From positions 1 to 64,000 of the forward strand of contig JAZTYK010000001.1 in NCBI GenBank assembly GCA_045636925.1: a DNA stretch of 64,000 nucleotides. The letters run 5' to 3'. Of the stretch, positions 33,122-41,245 are shown piece by piece. The notes below the pieces were generated by a model that was not told where the DNA came from, ran no database searches, and saw nothing but the letters and a program-made list of their open reading frames with translations. Position 1 is the first letter of the stretch; the number at the start of each line of letters is the position of its first letter. The position numbers and the translations under genes were made by a program. Source of the stretch: JAZTYK01 sp045636925. GTDB taxonomy: Bacteria > Bacillota > Clostridia > Oscillospirales > Butyricicoccaceae.

Positions 33122-34075
33122 TTACTGGTTTTCCTGTGCTGCCATCATAGAAGCGAACTGCTTGTCCACCAGCTCCTTAGCTGCGTTGTAGCCCATCTTC
33201 TTGTGGCGGTTGTTCATAGCGGCAACCTCGATGACTACAGCCAGATTTCGGCCGGGACGGACGGGGATCTCCAGCGAAGGCACCTTAATACCCAGAATAT
33301 CGGTAAAGTTCTCATCCAGACCCAGACGCTCGTAATGCTTGCCGTCTTCCCACTTCCGCAGGTTGATGATCAGGTCGATCTTTTCGGTGGGCTTAACAGA
33401 ACCCATACCAAACAAGCGGCGTACGTCTACGATGCCGATGCCGCGCAGTTCTACAAAGTAACGGATCATTTCCGGTGCACTGCCTACCAGCGCCTTGGCA
33501 GATACGCGCTTGATATCTACCGCGTCGTCGGCTACCAGACGGTGACCGCGCTTGACCAGCTCGATGGCAGTTTCACTCTTGCCCACGCCGCTGTCACCCA
33601 GCAGCAGGATACCTTCGCCGTAAACCTCCACCAGCACGCCATGCATAGTGACCCGCTGACCCAGCGCTACGTTCAAAGATGCCGTCAGCGCCGCCATAAA
33701 GGCAGAGGTATGATCCTTGGTGCGCAGTAGCGGCACATCATACAGCTTGGCTGCCTTGATATACTCCGGAGTGATCTCGCGGTCGGCGGTGACGATAATG
33801 GCCGGCACCTGGCGGGAGCACAGAGCTGCCAGACTCTCCAGGCGTGCCGTCTCACTGAGACTGCGGAGATAATGCGATTCCACCCGACCGATGATCTGGA
33901 TGTTGTCCGCATCAAAAAATTCGTAATAACCGGTCAGCGGCAAAGCGGGACGGTTGATCGACAAACTGGACACCTTGCGGTCCAGATAATTTTCAGGGCC
34001 GTAAACGGTCTCCAACTTAAACTCGCTGATGATTTGGTGCAGCGGAATAGAGTATTTGCGTTCTACGTGATCCAT
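33122..34075 (-). CDS. hprK: HPr kinase/phosphorylase
   Basis: A 317-aa bifunctional enzyme that phosphorylates and dephosphorylates Ser46 of HPr, the sensor for carbon catabolite control in Firmicutes. It has the N-terminal HPrK-N domain, the P-loop GDSGVGKS at 160-167, the basic GHRLVADDAVDI block, and the signature GIGIVDVRRLFG near 210. No ptsH or lgt gene is adjacent. No terminator is visible after it, and transcription may run into the thiT promoter region. Confidence 0.97.
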   Translation of the reverse strand: MDHVERKYSIPLHQIISEFKLETVYGPENYLDRKVSSLSINRPALPLTGYYEFFDADNIQIIGRVESHYLRSLSETARLESLAALCSRQVPAIIVTADREITPEYIKAAKLYDVPLLRTKDHTSAFMAALTASLNVALGQRVTMHGVLVEVYGEGILLLGDSGVGKSETAIELVKRGHRLVADDAVDIKRVSAKALVGSAPEMIRYFVELRGIGIVDVRRLFGMGSVKPTEKIDLIINLRKWEDGKHYERLGLDENFTDILGIKVPSLEIPVRPGRNLAVVIEVAAMNNRHKKMGYNAAKELVDKQFASMMAAQENQ

Positions 34076-34116
34076 AGGATACCTCTTCCTGCCCCGCAGG
34101 GCGGTTTGCTGCTTTG

Positions 34117-34145
34117 ATTATATATGATTTTTCCCGTTAATGCAA
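34117..34145 (-). promoter_or_regulatory. Promoter for hprK
   Basis: Reverse strand: TTGCAT (34145-34140), 17-nt spacer, TATAAT (34122-34117). Confidence 0.8.
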
Positions 34146-34225
34146 GTCGGCACAGGATGTTGTAGAAACAAAGAATTCTTTTTCAATTTTCTGCAATAAT
34201 TTGAAAAAAAGTGGTATTTTCACTA

Positions 34226-34254
34226 TTGCAATTTGCAAAAGAATGTGATATTAT
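34226..34254 (+). promoter_or_regulatory. Promoter for rpmB
   Basis: TTGCAA (34226-34231), 17-nt spacer, TATTAT (34249-34254), 45 nt before the start. Confidence 0.8.
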
Positions 34255-34299
34255 ATCCAGTGTCGCTATGGATTCAATCTTGTAAGGAGGTGCAGAGAA

Positions 34300-34488
34300 A
34301 TGGCAAAGTGTGAAATTTGCGGCAAGGGCGTAACCTTCGGTATTCAGGTGTCCCATTCGCACAGACGTACCAACCGTGCCTGGAAGCCCAATGTGAGACG
34401 CGTGAAGGCTATCGTTGAAGGCGCACCCAAGCATGTCGACGTCTGTACCCGCTGCCTGCGTTCCGGTAAAGTGACCCGGGCTATCTGA
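34300..34488 (+). CDS. rpmB: 50S ribosomal protein L28
   Basis: A 62-aa L28. It has MAKCEICGKGVTFG with a CxxC, then SHSHRRTNRAWKPNVRRVKA, and a second Cys pair in DVCTRCLRSGKV. It is therefore the zinc-binding (C+) form. AAGGAGGT precedes the start. It is monocistronic, with its own promoter and terminator. Confidence 0.97.
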   Translation: MAKCEICGKGVTFGIQVSHSHRRTNRAWKPNVRRVKAIVEGAPKHVDVCTRCLRSGKVTRAI

Positions 34489-34506
34489 TTTATCAAGATT
34501 CAAACG

Positions 34507-34543
34507 AAAATGCGTTTGGCCTTTGGCCCAACGCATTTTTTGT
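34507..34543 (+). terminator. Terminator after rpmB
   Basis: AAAATGCGTT / AACGCATTTT stem with a GGCC-containing loop, then T run. Confidence 0.9.
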
Positions 34544-34578
34544 ATTTATCCCTGTCCGCAAGATAAGTTTGATAATGC

Positions 34579-34612
34579 AAAAACCCCGCTGCAGCGCAGC
34601 GGGGCTTTTTTT
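34579..34612. terminator. Terminator after the ffh-rpsP-khpA operon
   Basis: CCCCGCTGC / GCAGCGGGG stem flanked by A and T runs on both sides. It mainly serves the reverse-strand operon. Confidence 0.9.
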
Positions 34613-34621
34613 GTGTTGAGT

Positions 34622-34867
34622 TTAGTCCAGGATATCCACCAGGATGCGCTTGTTCTCACGCATTCCGGCGTTTTTCACCAGAACACGGATCTCCTTGGCA
34701 ATGCGGCCCTGTCGACCGATGACCTTGCCCATATCAGAGGGTGCCACCTTCAGCTGAAACACCACGGTGTCGTGGTTTTCAACCTGAGTGATGGCAATCT
34801 CTTCGGGATGTTCCACAAGGTTCTCGACGATATAAGCCAGCATCTCCTTGACGTGATTCAGCTCCAT
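34622..34867 (-). CDS. khpA: KH-domain RNA-binding protein KhpA
   Basis: An 81-aa single type II KH domain protein. The GxxG loop is GRQG in VIGRQGRIAKEIRVLV. KhpA pairs with KhpB/Jag to bind many transcripts and influence division and cell envelope genes in Firmicutes. It follows rpsP with a 3-nt gap, the standard position in the ffh-rpsP-khpA-rimM-trmD-rplS cluster. Here the cluster stops after khpA. Confidence 0.95.
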   Translation of the reverse strand: MELNHVKEMLAYIVENLVEHPEEIAITQVENHDTVVFQLKVAPSDMGKVIGRQGRIAKEIRVLVKNAGMRENKRILVDILD

Positions 34868-34870
34868 AGC

Positions 34871-35110
34871 TTACAGAACACCGGCCTTTTTCAGCAGAGT
34901 TCTGACGGTATCGGTGGGCTGAGCGCCATCCTTGATCCACTGCTGAGCACGCTCAGCGTCGACCTTCAGCTCGCTGGGCTCCTTCAGGGGATTGTAGGTG
35001 CCGATCTCCTCGATGAAGCGACCATCACGGGGATAGCGGGAATCTGCAACAACGATGCGGTAGAAGGGAGCCTTCTTAGCGCCCATTCTTCTCAGTCTGA
35101 TTTTAACCAT
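34871..35110 (-). CDS. rpsP: 30S ribosomal protein S16
   Basis: A 79-aa S16. MVKIRLRRMGAKKAPFYRIVVADSR is the family N terminus, and IGTYNPL follows. GGAGGTGAAGAG is the ribosome binding site. It sits 45 nt after ffh and 3 nt before khpA. Confidence 0.97.
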   Translation of the reverse strand: MVKIRLRRMGAKKAPFYRIVVADSRYPRDGRFIEEIGTYNPLKEPSELKVDAERAQQWIKDGAQPTDTVRTLLKKAGVL

Positions 35111-35155
35111 TTCTCTTCACCTCCGTAAAAGATTATATATCTGAGTTTTTACTCA

Positions 35156-36508
35156 TCAAAAAGGAAGTTTGCCAAATCCGCCCATGCCGCCTTTTTTCAT
35201 GCGTTTCATCATGGCGGGATTCGACATCTGCTTCATCAGTTTTTGCATCTGCTCAAACTGCTTCAGCAGGCGGGTGACATCCTGCAGGCTCAGGCCACAG
35301 CCGGCGGCAATGCGCTTTTTGCGGCTGTAGTTGATGATGCCGGGATTGTCACGCTCTTTGGGGGTCATGGACTGGATGATCGCCTCGGTATGCGCCATGG
35401 CCTTTTCATCGATCTTGGCGCCGGCCATTGCCTTGCTGTTCATACCGGGCAACATGCCCATAATGTCCTGCATACTGCCCATGCCCTTGATCTGCACCAG
35501 CTGGTCATAGAAGTCAGACAGGGTAAAACGACCCTTTCGCATCTTCTTTTCCAGCTCGGCAGCCTTCTTTTCATCTACCGTCTGCTGTGCCTTCTCTACC
35601 AGGGTGAGCACGTCGCCCATGCCCAGGATACGGGAAGCCATGCGGTCGGGATAGAAGGGCTCGATAGCATCCAGCTTTTCGCCCATACCCACAAACTTGA
35701 TGGGCTTGCCGGTAACCGCGCGGATGGACAGCGCCGCACCGCCACGGGCGTCACCGTCCAGCTTGGTCATCAGCACAGAGTCGATGCCCAACTGATCGTT
35801 AAAGGCAGAAGCCGCATTCACGGCGTCCTGACCGGTCATGCCGTCGACAACCAACATGATCTCATGGGGCTTCAGCTCACCCTTCAGGCGCTTCAGCTCA
35901 TCCATCAGCTCTTCATCTACATGAAGTCGACCGGCAGTATCGATAAACAATAAGTCGTTGCCGTATTTCTTGGCATGCGCATAAGCATGCCGGGCAATTT
36001 CTACCGGATCACCCTGACCTTCTTCAAAGACCGGGATCTCCAGCTGCTTGCCAACCACCTTTAGCTGCTCGATAGCAGCGGGACGGTACACGTCGCAGGC
36101 ACACAGCAGCGGACGCTTGCCCTGCTGCTTTTTGAAGTAGCCGGCCAGCTTGGCGATGTTGGTAGTCTTACCTGCACCCTGCAGACCGACGAACATGATC
36201 ACCGTAGGGGGATTGTTGGCCAGACGGATCTTGCTTTGGGTGCCGCCCATCAGGTTGCACAGTTCGTCATTGACCAGCTTGATCACCTGTTGAGCAGGCG
36301 TCAGGCTTTCCAGAATATCTGTGCCAATGGCCTTTTCGGTCACGGTAGCTACGAACTGTTTGACTACCTTAAAGTTAACGTCAGCCTCCAGCAGTGCCAT
36401 GCGGATTTCCCGCATAGCCTCCTTTACGTCAGCCTCAGTCAACCGGCCACGGGAACGCATTTTCTTGAATACGCCATTCAGGCGTTCAGTCAGTCCCTCA
36501 AATGCCAT
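35156..36508 (-). CDS. ffh: Signal recognition particle protein Ffh
   Basis: A 450-aa SRP54 GTPase. The N domain comes first, then the G domain with GLQGAGKTTN (about 107-116), DTAGRLHVDEELMDEL and TKLDGDARGG. The methionine-rich M domain (about 300-450) ends in MMKRMKKGGMGGFGKLPF and binds SRP RNA and signal sequences. Its ATG overlaps the ylxM stop by 1 nt (TAATG), so translation is coupled. No SRP RNA gene was found in the window. Confidence 0.98.
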   Translation of the reverse strand: MAFEGLTERLNGVFKKMRSRGRLTEADVKEAMREIRMALLEADVNFKVVKQFVATVTEKAIGTDILESLTPAQQVIKLVNDELCNLMGGTQSKIRLANNPPTVIMFVGLQGAGKTTNIAKLAGYFKKQQGKRPLLCACDVYRPAAIEQLKVVGKQLEIPVFEEGQGDPVEIARHAYAHAKKYGNDLLFIDTAGRLHVDEELMDELKRLKGELKPHEIMLVVDGMTGQDAVNAASAFNDQLGIDSVLMTKLDGDARGGAALSIRAVTGKPIKFVGMGEKLDAIEPFYPDRMASRILGMGDVLTLVEKAQQTVDEKKAAELEKKMRKGRFTLSDFYDQLVQIKGMGSMQDIMGMLPGMNSKAMAGAKIDEKAMAHTEAIIQSMTPKERDNPGIINYSRKKRIAAGCGLSLQDVTRLLKQFEQMQKLMKQMSNPAMMKRMKKGGMGGFGKLPF

Positions 36509-36867
36509 TATTCCATCTCTCCAACCAGCTTCAGGATACGTTCTACCTGCTGGGCGATCTCGTAATTCCGCATGCTGGCATTGACAGTCATGATGTAGGT
36601 AGCCGCCTGCTTGATGTCGGCCAGCTTGGTCTCATAGCCGGAATACTTTTTCACCAGACCCAGACGATCCTCGGTGTCCCGCAGGATGGTCTCACTGCGC
36701 ACGATGGCATCGCGGACGCCCTGACGGGAAATTCCGGCATGCTCAGCGATCTCGGTGAGAGAAAGATCCTCGTTATAGTAGAGGTCGAACAGCTCCTTTT
36801 GCTTATCCGTCAGCAGCTCACCATAAAAATCAAAGAGCATGGACATGTGGAAGGTGTTACTTTTCAT
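36508..36867 (-). CDS. ylxM: YlxM-family HTH protein
   Basis: A 119-aa sigma-70 region 4-like helix-turn-helix protein. LTDKQKELFDLYYNEDLSLTEIAEHAGISRQGVRDAI is the signature. YlxM occurs upstream of ffh throughout Firmicutes and may assist SRP function. I choose 36867 because GGAGCG lies 7-8 nt before it and homologues start here. The longer frame would include the promoter. Confidence 0.94.
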   Translation of the reverse strand: MKSNTFHMSMLFDFYGELLTDKQKELFDLYYNEDLSLTEIAEHAGISRQGVRDAIVRSETILRDTEDRLGLVKKYSGYETKLADIKQAATYIMTVNASMRNYEIAQQVERILKLVGEME

Positions 36868-36913
36868 CTGCTCGCTCCTCTCTGTAAAGTGTTTTGGCTT
36901 TACAACCTTGTCT

Positions 36914-36942
36914 ATGATACACGATTTTAATCCATTTGTCAA
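36914..36942 (-). promoter_or_regulatory. Promoter for ylxM-ffh-rpsP-khpA
   Basis: Reverse strand: TTGACA (36942-36937), 17-nt spacer, TATCAT (36919-36914). Confidence 0.8.
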
Positions 36943-37084
36943 GAGTTTCAACCCAAAAAATGGGCGCAATTCAGGGATTTTTTCGTGGCAGGCACAAGCT
37001 CTTGTGCATAGCATAAGGATAATCCGGTGAAAGGAGTGTGAGAGCACGGACATTTTTTCCTGTATCCCTTATCCCATCCAGGCT

Positions 37085-37837
37085 TTGCTGGCCACACTGT
37101 TCACCTGGGGCGTCACGGCACTGGGTGCATCTTTGGTTTTTTTCTTCCGTCCCATCCATAAAAACGCCATGGATGCCATGCTTGGGTTCGCTGCAGGTGT
37201 AATGATCGCCGCATCCTTCTGGTCACTGCTTTCCCCCGCCGCAGAATTATCGCTGGAGCTTGGAAAAGCCCCGTGGATGCCCCTGCTGCTGGGCTTTTTC
37301 TGCGGTGGGCTGCTGCTGTTTTTGGGCGATAAACTCTTTGACCGTCTGCTTCTGGGACGGGAAAAGGCCGACAGTAGCAAACGCAGCCTGTTGCTGATGC
37401 TGTCCATCACCCTGCATAATATCCCTGAAGGCCTGGCGGTTGGTGTAGCCTTTGGCTCTTTGGCCTATGGTCTGGAAGGCGCCACGACCGCAGCTGCCTG
37501 TCTGCTGGCACTGGGCATCGGCCTGCAGAACTTTCCCGAAGGCACCGCCGTCAGTGTGCCCTTGCTGCGGGAAGGCAGCAGCAAGCGCCATGCCTTTTTC
37601 ATGGGGCAGCTCAGCGGCATGGCCGAGCCGGTTTCCGGTGTCATCGGCGCGCTGCTGGCGCTGCATGTGCGGCTGCTGCTGCCCTATCTGCTGGCCTTTG
37701 CCGCCGGCGCCATGATTTACGTGGCCGTAGCCGAGCTGATCCCAGAAAGTCAGAACAATGCCAAAAAATCCGTCATGGCGCTGTTTACCATTGTAGGATT
37801 CTCTGTGATGATGGTCATGGACCTGGCATTGGGATAG
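37085..37837 (+). CDS. ZIP-family metal transporter (start uncertain)
   Basis: A ZIP (SLC39-type) divalent metal transporter of about 250 aa with eight helices. The metal site is intact: HNIPEG in helix 4 and QNFPEG in helix 5. The only normal in-frame start is TTG at 37085, which lacks a ribosome binding site and trims residues that homologues have before ALLATLFTWG. A good AAAGGAG lies at 37030-37036. The codons that follow in this frame (GAG TGT GAG AGC ACG GAC ATT) contain no ATG, GTG or TTG. A GTG at 37038 is one frame off and would join only if the T6 run at 37053-37058 had one more T. The true start may be near 37046. Confidence 0.88.
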   Translation: MLATLFTWGVTALGASLVFFFRPIHKNAMDAMLGFAAGVMIAASFWSLLSPAAELSLELGKAPWMPLLLGFFCGGLLLFLGDKLFDRLLLGREKADSSKRSLLLMLSITLHNIPEGLAVGVAFGSLAYGLEGATTAAACLLALGIGLQNFPEGTAVSVPLLREGSSKRHAFFMGQLSGMAEPVSGVIGALLALHVRLLLPYLLAFAAGAMIYVAVAELIPESQNNAKKSVMALFTIVGFSVMMVMDLALG

Positions 37838-37849
37838 GTGTATTACGCA

Positions 37850-37882
37850 AAAACAGCACATCCGGCCGGATGTGCTGTTTGC
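37850..37882. terminator. Bidirectional terminator
   Basis: AAACAGCACATCC / GGATGTGCTGTTT stem with GGCC loop between convergent ZIP and pncB genes. Confidence 0.9.
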
Positions 37883-37899
37883 ATGACTGTATGTAAGAC

Positions 37900-39333
37900 T
37901 TAATGCTGCTGCAGCATGTGGATCTTCAGATCCCACAGCTTCTGGCTCAGGTCCACGTAATAAGGATGGGGGTTTTCGAAACGCAGGATCTCGCTCCACA
38001 GCATGCCGACGGTTTCGGCACAGTGGGCGCGGATCTCTTCGATGCTCTTCTTCTGATAAACGCAAACGCCCTTTTCAAAGATAGGCTCCTGCAGCTTCTC
38101 TACCCGGAAATCGGTAAGGGTCTTCTTCTTCCAGGTATGGGTGGGATCAAAAATGGTGTAGGGCTGACTGGGATCGATGATCTCGTCACGCAGAGTCAGC
38201 ACGTCGGCCACGTACTTGTTTTCGGTATTGTCAATCAGACGCCACACCTGCTTAAAGTGCGGGGTGGTGATCTTTTCTACATTTTCACTGATCTTGATCT
38301 TGGGGATGATGTTGCCATCCTGATCCTCAATCGCCGCCAGCTTGTACACGCCGCCAAACACGGGTGTGCTCTTGGAAGTGATCAATCGCTCGCCAATACC
38401 AAAGGAATTGATGCAAGCACCCTGGTTCAGCAGATCGCGGATCAGATACTCATCCAGCGAGTTGGATGCCACAATGCCGCAATCCTCCATGCCGGCCTCA
38501 TCCAGCATGACGCGGGCTTTCTTGCTCAGATAGGCAATATCGCCGGAGTCAATGCGGATGCCCTTCAGCCGATGACCGGCAGGCTCCAAAATCTCCTTGG
38601 CCACCTTGATGGCATTGGGAATGCCGCTCTTCAGCACATTGTAGGTATCCACCAGCAAGGTGCAGTTATCGGGATAGGTTTTGGCATAAGAAGCAAATGC
38701 GCTGTACTCATCGGGGAACATCTGCACCCAGCTGTGTGCCATGGTTCCGATGGCAGGTACATCATATTCACGGTCTACGATGGCGCAGGCAGTGGCGGCA
38801 GCGCCGGCAATATACGCGGCACGGGCGCCCAAAATGGCGCCGTCAGCACCCTGAGCACGGCGGGAACCGAACTCCATCACGGGACGACCCTTTGCGGCAC
38901 GCACCATGCGGTTGGTCTTGGTTGCGATAAGGCTCTGGTGGTTGATGGTCAGCAGCAGCATGGTCTCGATCAGCTGCGCCTGGATCACCGGGCCGCGGAC
39001 GGTGACAATGGGCTCACCGGGGAACACGGGCGTACCCTCTTTGATACACCAGACATCGCAGCAGAACTTGAAGTTTGCCAGATACTCCAAAAACTGCTCG
39101 CTGAAGCAGCCCTTGCTGCGCAGATACTCGATGTCCGCCTGCGTAAATGTCAAATCATTCAGATATTCCACCAGCTGCTCGACACCTGCCAAAATGGCAT
39201 AGCCGCCGCCGTCGGGCACCTTGCGGTAAAACATATCGAAATAGGCAATGGTATCGCCCATTCCGTTTTCCAGATATCCATTTGCCATGGTGAACTCATA
39301 AAAGTCCGCAAGCATGGTAAGATTTCGTTTCAT
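37900..39333 (-). CDS. pncB: Nicotinate phosphoribosyltransferase
   Basis: A 477-aa enzyme of the Preiss-Handler NAD salvage route that makes nicotinate mononucleotide from nicotinate and PRPP. It has MLADFYEFTMANGYLE at the N terminus, MEFGSRRAQG with the active-site region, TMAHSWVQMF, and RIDSGDIAYLSKKAR for phosphate binding. Length fits the long bacterial form. GAGGAA lies before 39333; the longer frame runs into the promoter. Confidence 0.96.
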   Translation of the reverse strand: MKRNLTMLADFYEFTMANGYLENGMGDTIAYFDMFYRKVPDGGGYAILAGVEQLVEYLNDLTFTQADIEYLRSKGCFSEQFLEYLANFKFCCDVWCIKEGTPVFPGEPIVTVRGPVIQAQLIETMLLLTINHQSLIATKTNRMVRAAKGRPVMEFGSRRAQGADGAILGARAAYIAGAAATACAIVDREYDVPAIGTMAHSWVQMFPDEYSAFASYAKTYPDNCTLLVDTYNVLKSGIPNAIKVAKEILEPAGHRLKGIRIDSGDIAYLSKKARVMLDEAGMEDCGIVASNSLDEYLIRDLLNQGACINSFGIGERLITSKSTPVFGGVYKLAAIEDQDGNIIPKIKISENVEKITTPHFKQVWRLIDNTENKYVADVLTLRDEIIDPSQPYTIFDPTHTWKKKTLTDFRVEKLQEPIFEKGVCVYQKKSIEEIRAHCAETVGMLWSEILRFENPHPYYVDLSQKLWDLKIHMLQQH

Positions 39334-39417
39334 ATTGTTCCTCTTTCCCCGGTTGTGCCGGTGATGGTTCCATGGTGCAGTGGTTGATTCCGCAAACCAA
39401 CCCACTTTAATGCTTTT

Positions 39418-39445
39418 ATTATACCACAGTTGTCAAAAAGCGCAA
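39418..39445 (-). promoter_or_regulatory. Promoter for pncB
   Basis: Reverse strand: TTGCGC (39445-39440), 16-nt spacer, TATAAT (39423-39418) preceded by TGG (extended -10). Confidence 0.65.
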
Positions 39446-39645
39446 GAGGGTGTAAAGTAAAGTGTAAAGCTTCTCTTCCAAAAATCACCCCCTTTATGAG
39501 CTTTCTTTTGTGCAAGGTGGCAAGCCCGCACTTTCCCATTTCTTCGTTGTGCATTCATCCCGCATACACGGACACTTTTTTGCCCGCAATAGACAAACGC
39601 AGGGCAGGATTTTACGGAAAAACCGCCAAAAATAACGGTCATCAA
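39446..39645. other. Intergenic region with no supported gene
   Basis: About 200 nt between the divergent pncB and thrC promoters, part of a 378-nt gap. Two open frames on opposite strands (39430-39648 and 39433-39645) overlap each other, lack good ribosome binding sites and resemble nothing known. I see no T-box, riboswitch or terminator here. Confidence 0.6.
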
Positions 39646-39674
39646 TAGACAAATTACCGCTTTTCTGTTATGAT
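39646..39674 (+). promoter_or_regulatory. Promoter for thrC
   Basis: TAGACA (39646-39651), 17-nt spacer, TATGAT (39669-39674), 37 nt before the start. Confidence 0.65.
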
Positions 39675-39711
39675 AGAATGTAATGATTTTATACTTCGGA
39701 GGAATCCTCTT

Positions 39712-41202
39712 ATGTTATTTTGCAGCACTCGTGATAAAGCCGCCCGTGTTACCGCCTCCCAGGCTATTCTCAGCGGTCTGGCACCCGACGGTGGCCTGTA
39801 CCTGCCCTGTGAACTGCCCCAGTTTACCGAGCAGCAGATCGACCGGATGAAAAAGATGGACTACCGTCAGGTTGCACTGAACGTGCTGCAGGCTTTTTTG
39901 CCCGACTATACCGTCGAAGAACTGGAGACTGCCATCGGCAAGGCCTATGGCAGCAACTTTTCTTCCAGCCAGATTGCACCCCTGACCTATGTCAAGGGCA
40001 ACATGTGGTCGCTGGAGCTGTATCACGGCCCCACCTGTGCTTTCAAGGACTTTGCCCTACAGATGCTGCCCCATCTGATGGCCGATGCCATGAAGAAGCA
40101 CGCTGACGGCAAGACCATTGCCATTCTGGTTGCTACTTCCGGCGATACCGGCAAGGCTGCGCTGGAAGGCTTTGCCAACGTTCCCGGTACCAAGATCTGT
40201 GTCTTCTACCCTCACGGCGGCACCAGCGAGATCCAGCGCCTGCAGATGGCCACCCAGCAGGGTGACAACGTGAATGTTCTGGCAGTCAAAGGCAATTTTG
40301 ACGATGCGCAAAGCGGCGTCAAGGCAATCTTTACCGATGCCGAGCTGGCTGAAAAGCTCAGTGCGCACGGGGTTTCTCTGTCCAGTGCCAACTCCATCAA
40401 CTGGGGTCGCCTGGCACCGCAGATCGCCTATTATTTCTGGGCCTATGCCCGCCTGCTGCGCTCCGGCCGCATTTGCATGGGCGACAAGGTAAACTTCTGC
40501 GTACCCACCGGTAACTTCGGCAACATTCTTGCCGGCTACTTTGCCAAAAAATGTGGTCTGCCCGTTGACAAGCTGATTTGTGCTTCCAACCAGAATAATG
40601 TGCTGACCCAGTTCTTCAACACCGGTGTTTACGATCGCAACCGCCCCTTCCACCTCACCGACTCCCCCTCCATGGACATTCTGATCTCTTCCAATCTCGA
40701 GCGCCTGCTGTTTTTGCTGTGCGACGGCGACGATACTCAGGTGCGGGAATGGATGGACTCCCTTAAGCGCGAGGGCAAGTATGACATCGGCGAGGACTAT
40801 CTGGAAAAACTCCGCGCCGAAGGATTCCGTGGCTACTGCGCCGATGACCAGCGCACCGCCCGCGAGATTGGTGACACCCTGTATCAGGACAGCTATCTGG
40901 CCGATCCCCATACCGCCGTCGCCATCAATTGCGCCAAGCAGTATGCATCCGGTACCGGCGACCGCACTCCCACCATGGTGGTCTCCACCGCCTCCCCCTT
41001 CAAGTTCGCGCCCGCTATGCTGCCCGCCATCGAGGTCGATATGGAAGCCACCGAGTTCCAGAAGCTGGAAGCATTGGAACTGGTCACCGGCAAAAAGGCA
41101 CCCGCGCAGCTGATGGATCTGCGGAAAAAGCAGGTGCGCTTTGACACCGTCATTGAAAAAGAAGACATGATGCAGCAGGTGGAAGGCTGGCTGTGCCGCT
41201 GA
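39712..41202 (+). CDS. thrC: Threonine synthase
   Basis: A 496-aa PLP enzyme for the last step of threonine synthesis, from O-phosphohomoserine. It has PDGGLYLP near the N terminus, the PLP lysine in GPTCAFKDFALQML, and ATSGDTGKAALEG, and it is the long fungal/E. coli-like type. GGAGGAATCC precedes 39712. The proposed homoserine kinase follows 43 nt later on the same strand with no terminator between, which supports a joint role. Confidence 0.96.
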   Translation: MLFCSTRDKAARVTASQAILSGLAPDGGLYLPCELPQFTEQQIDRMKKMDYRQVALNVLQAFLPDYTVEELETAIGKAYGSNFSSSQIAPLTYVKGNMWSLELYHGPTCAFKDFALQMLPHLMADAMKKHADGKTIAILVATSGDTGKAALEGFANVPGTKICVFYPHGGTSEIQRLQMATQQGDNVNVLAVKGNFDDAQSGVKAIFTDAELAEKLSAHGVSLSSANSINWGRLAPQIAYYFWAYARLLRSGRICMGDKVNFCVPTGNFGNILAGYFAKKCGLPVDKLICASNQNNVLTQFFNTGVYDRNRPFHLTDSPSMDILISSNLERLLFLLCDGDDTQVREWMDSLKREGKYDIGEDYLEKLRAEGFRGYCADDQRTAREIGDTLYQDSYLADPHTAVAINCAKQYASGTGDRTPTMVVSTASPFKFAPAMLPAIEVDMEATEFQKLEALELVTGKKAPAQLMDLRKKQVRFDTVIEKEDMMQQVEGWLCR

Positions 41203-41245
41203 TTCCCCGCTTTTACATTACCCCACTTAAGAAAGGGAAAACTCT

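Noticed and set aside
39430..39648. Opposite-strand small open frames in the pncB-thrC gap
   Set aside because: No ribosome binding site, no similarity, and they cross the pncB promoter.
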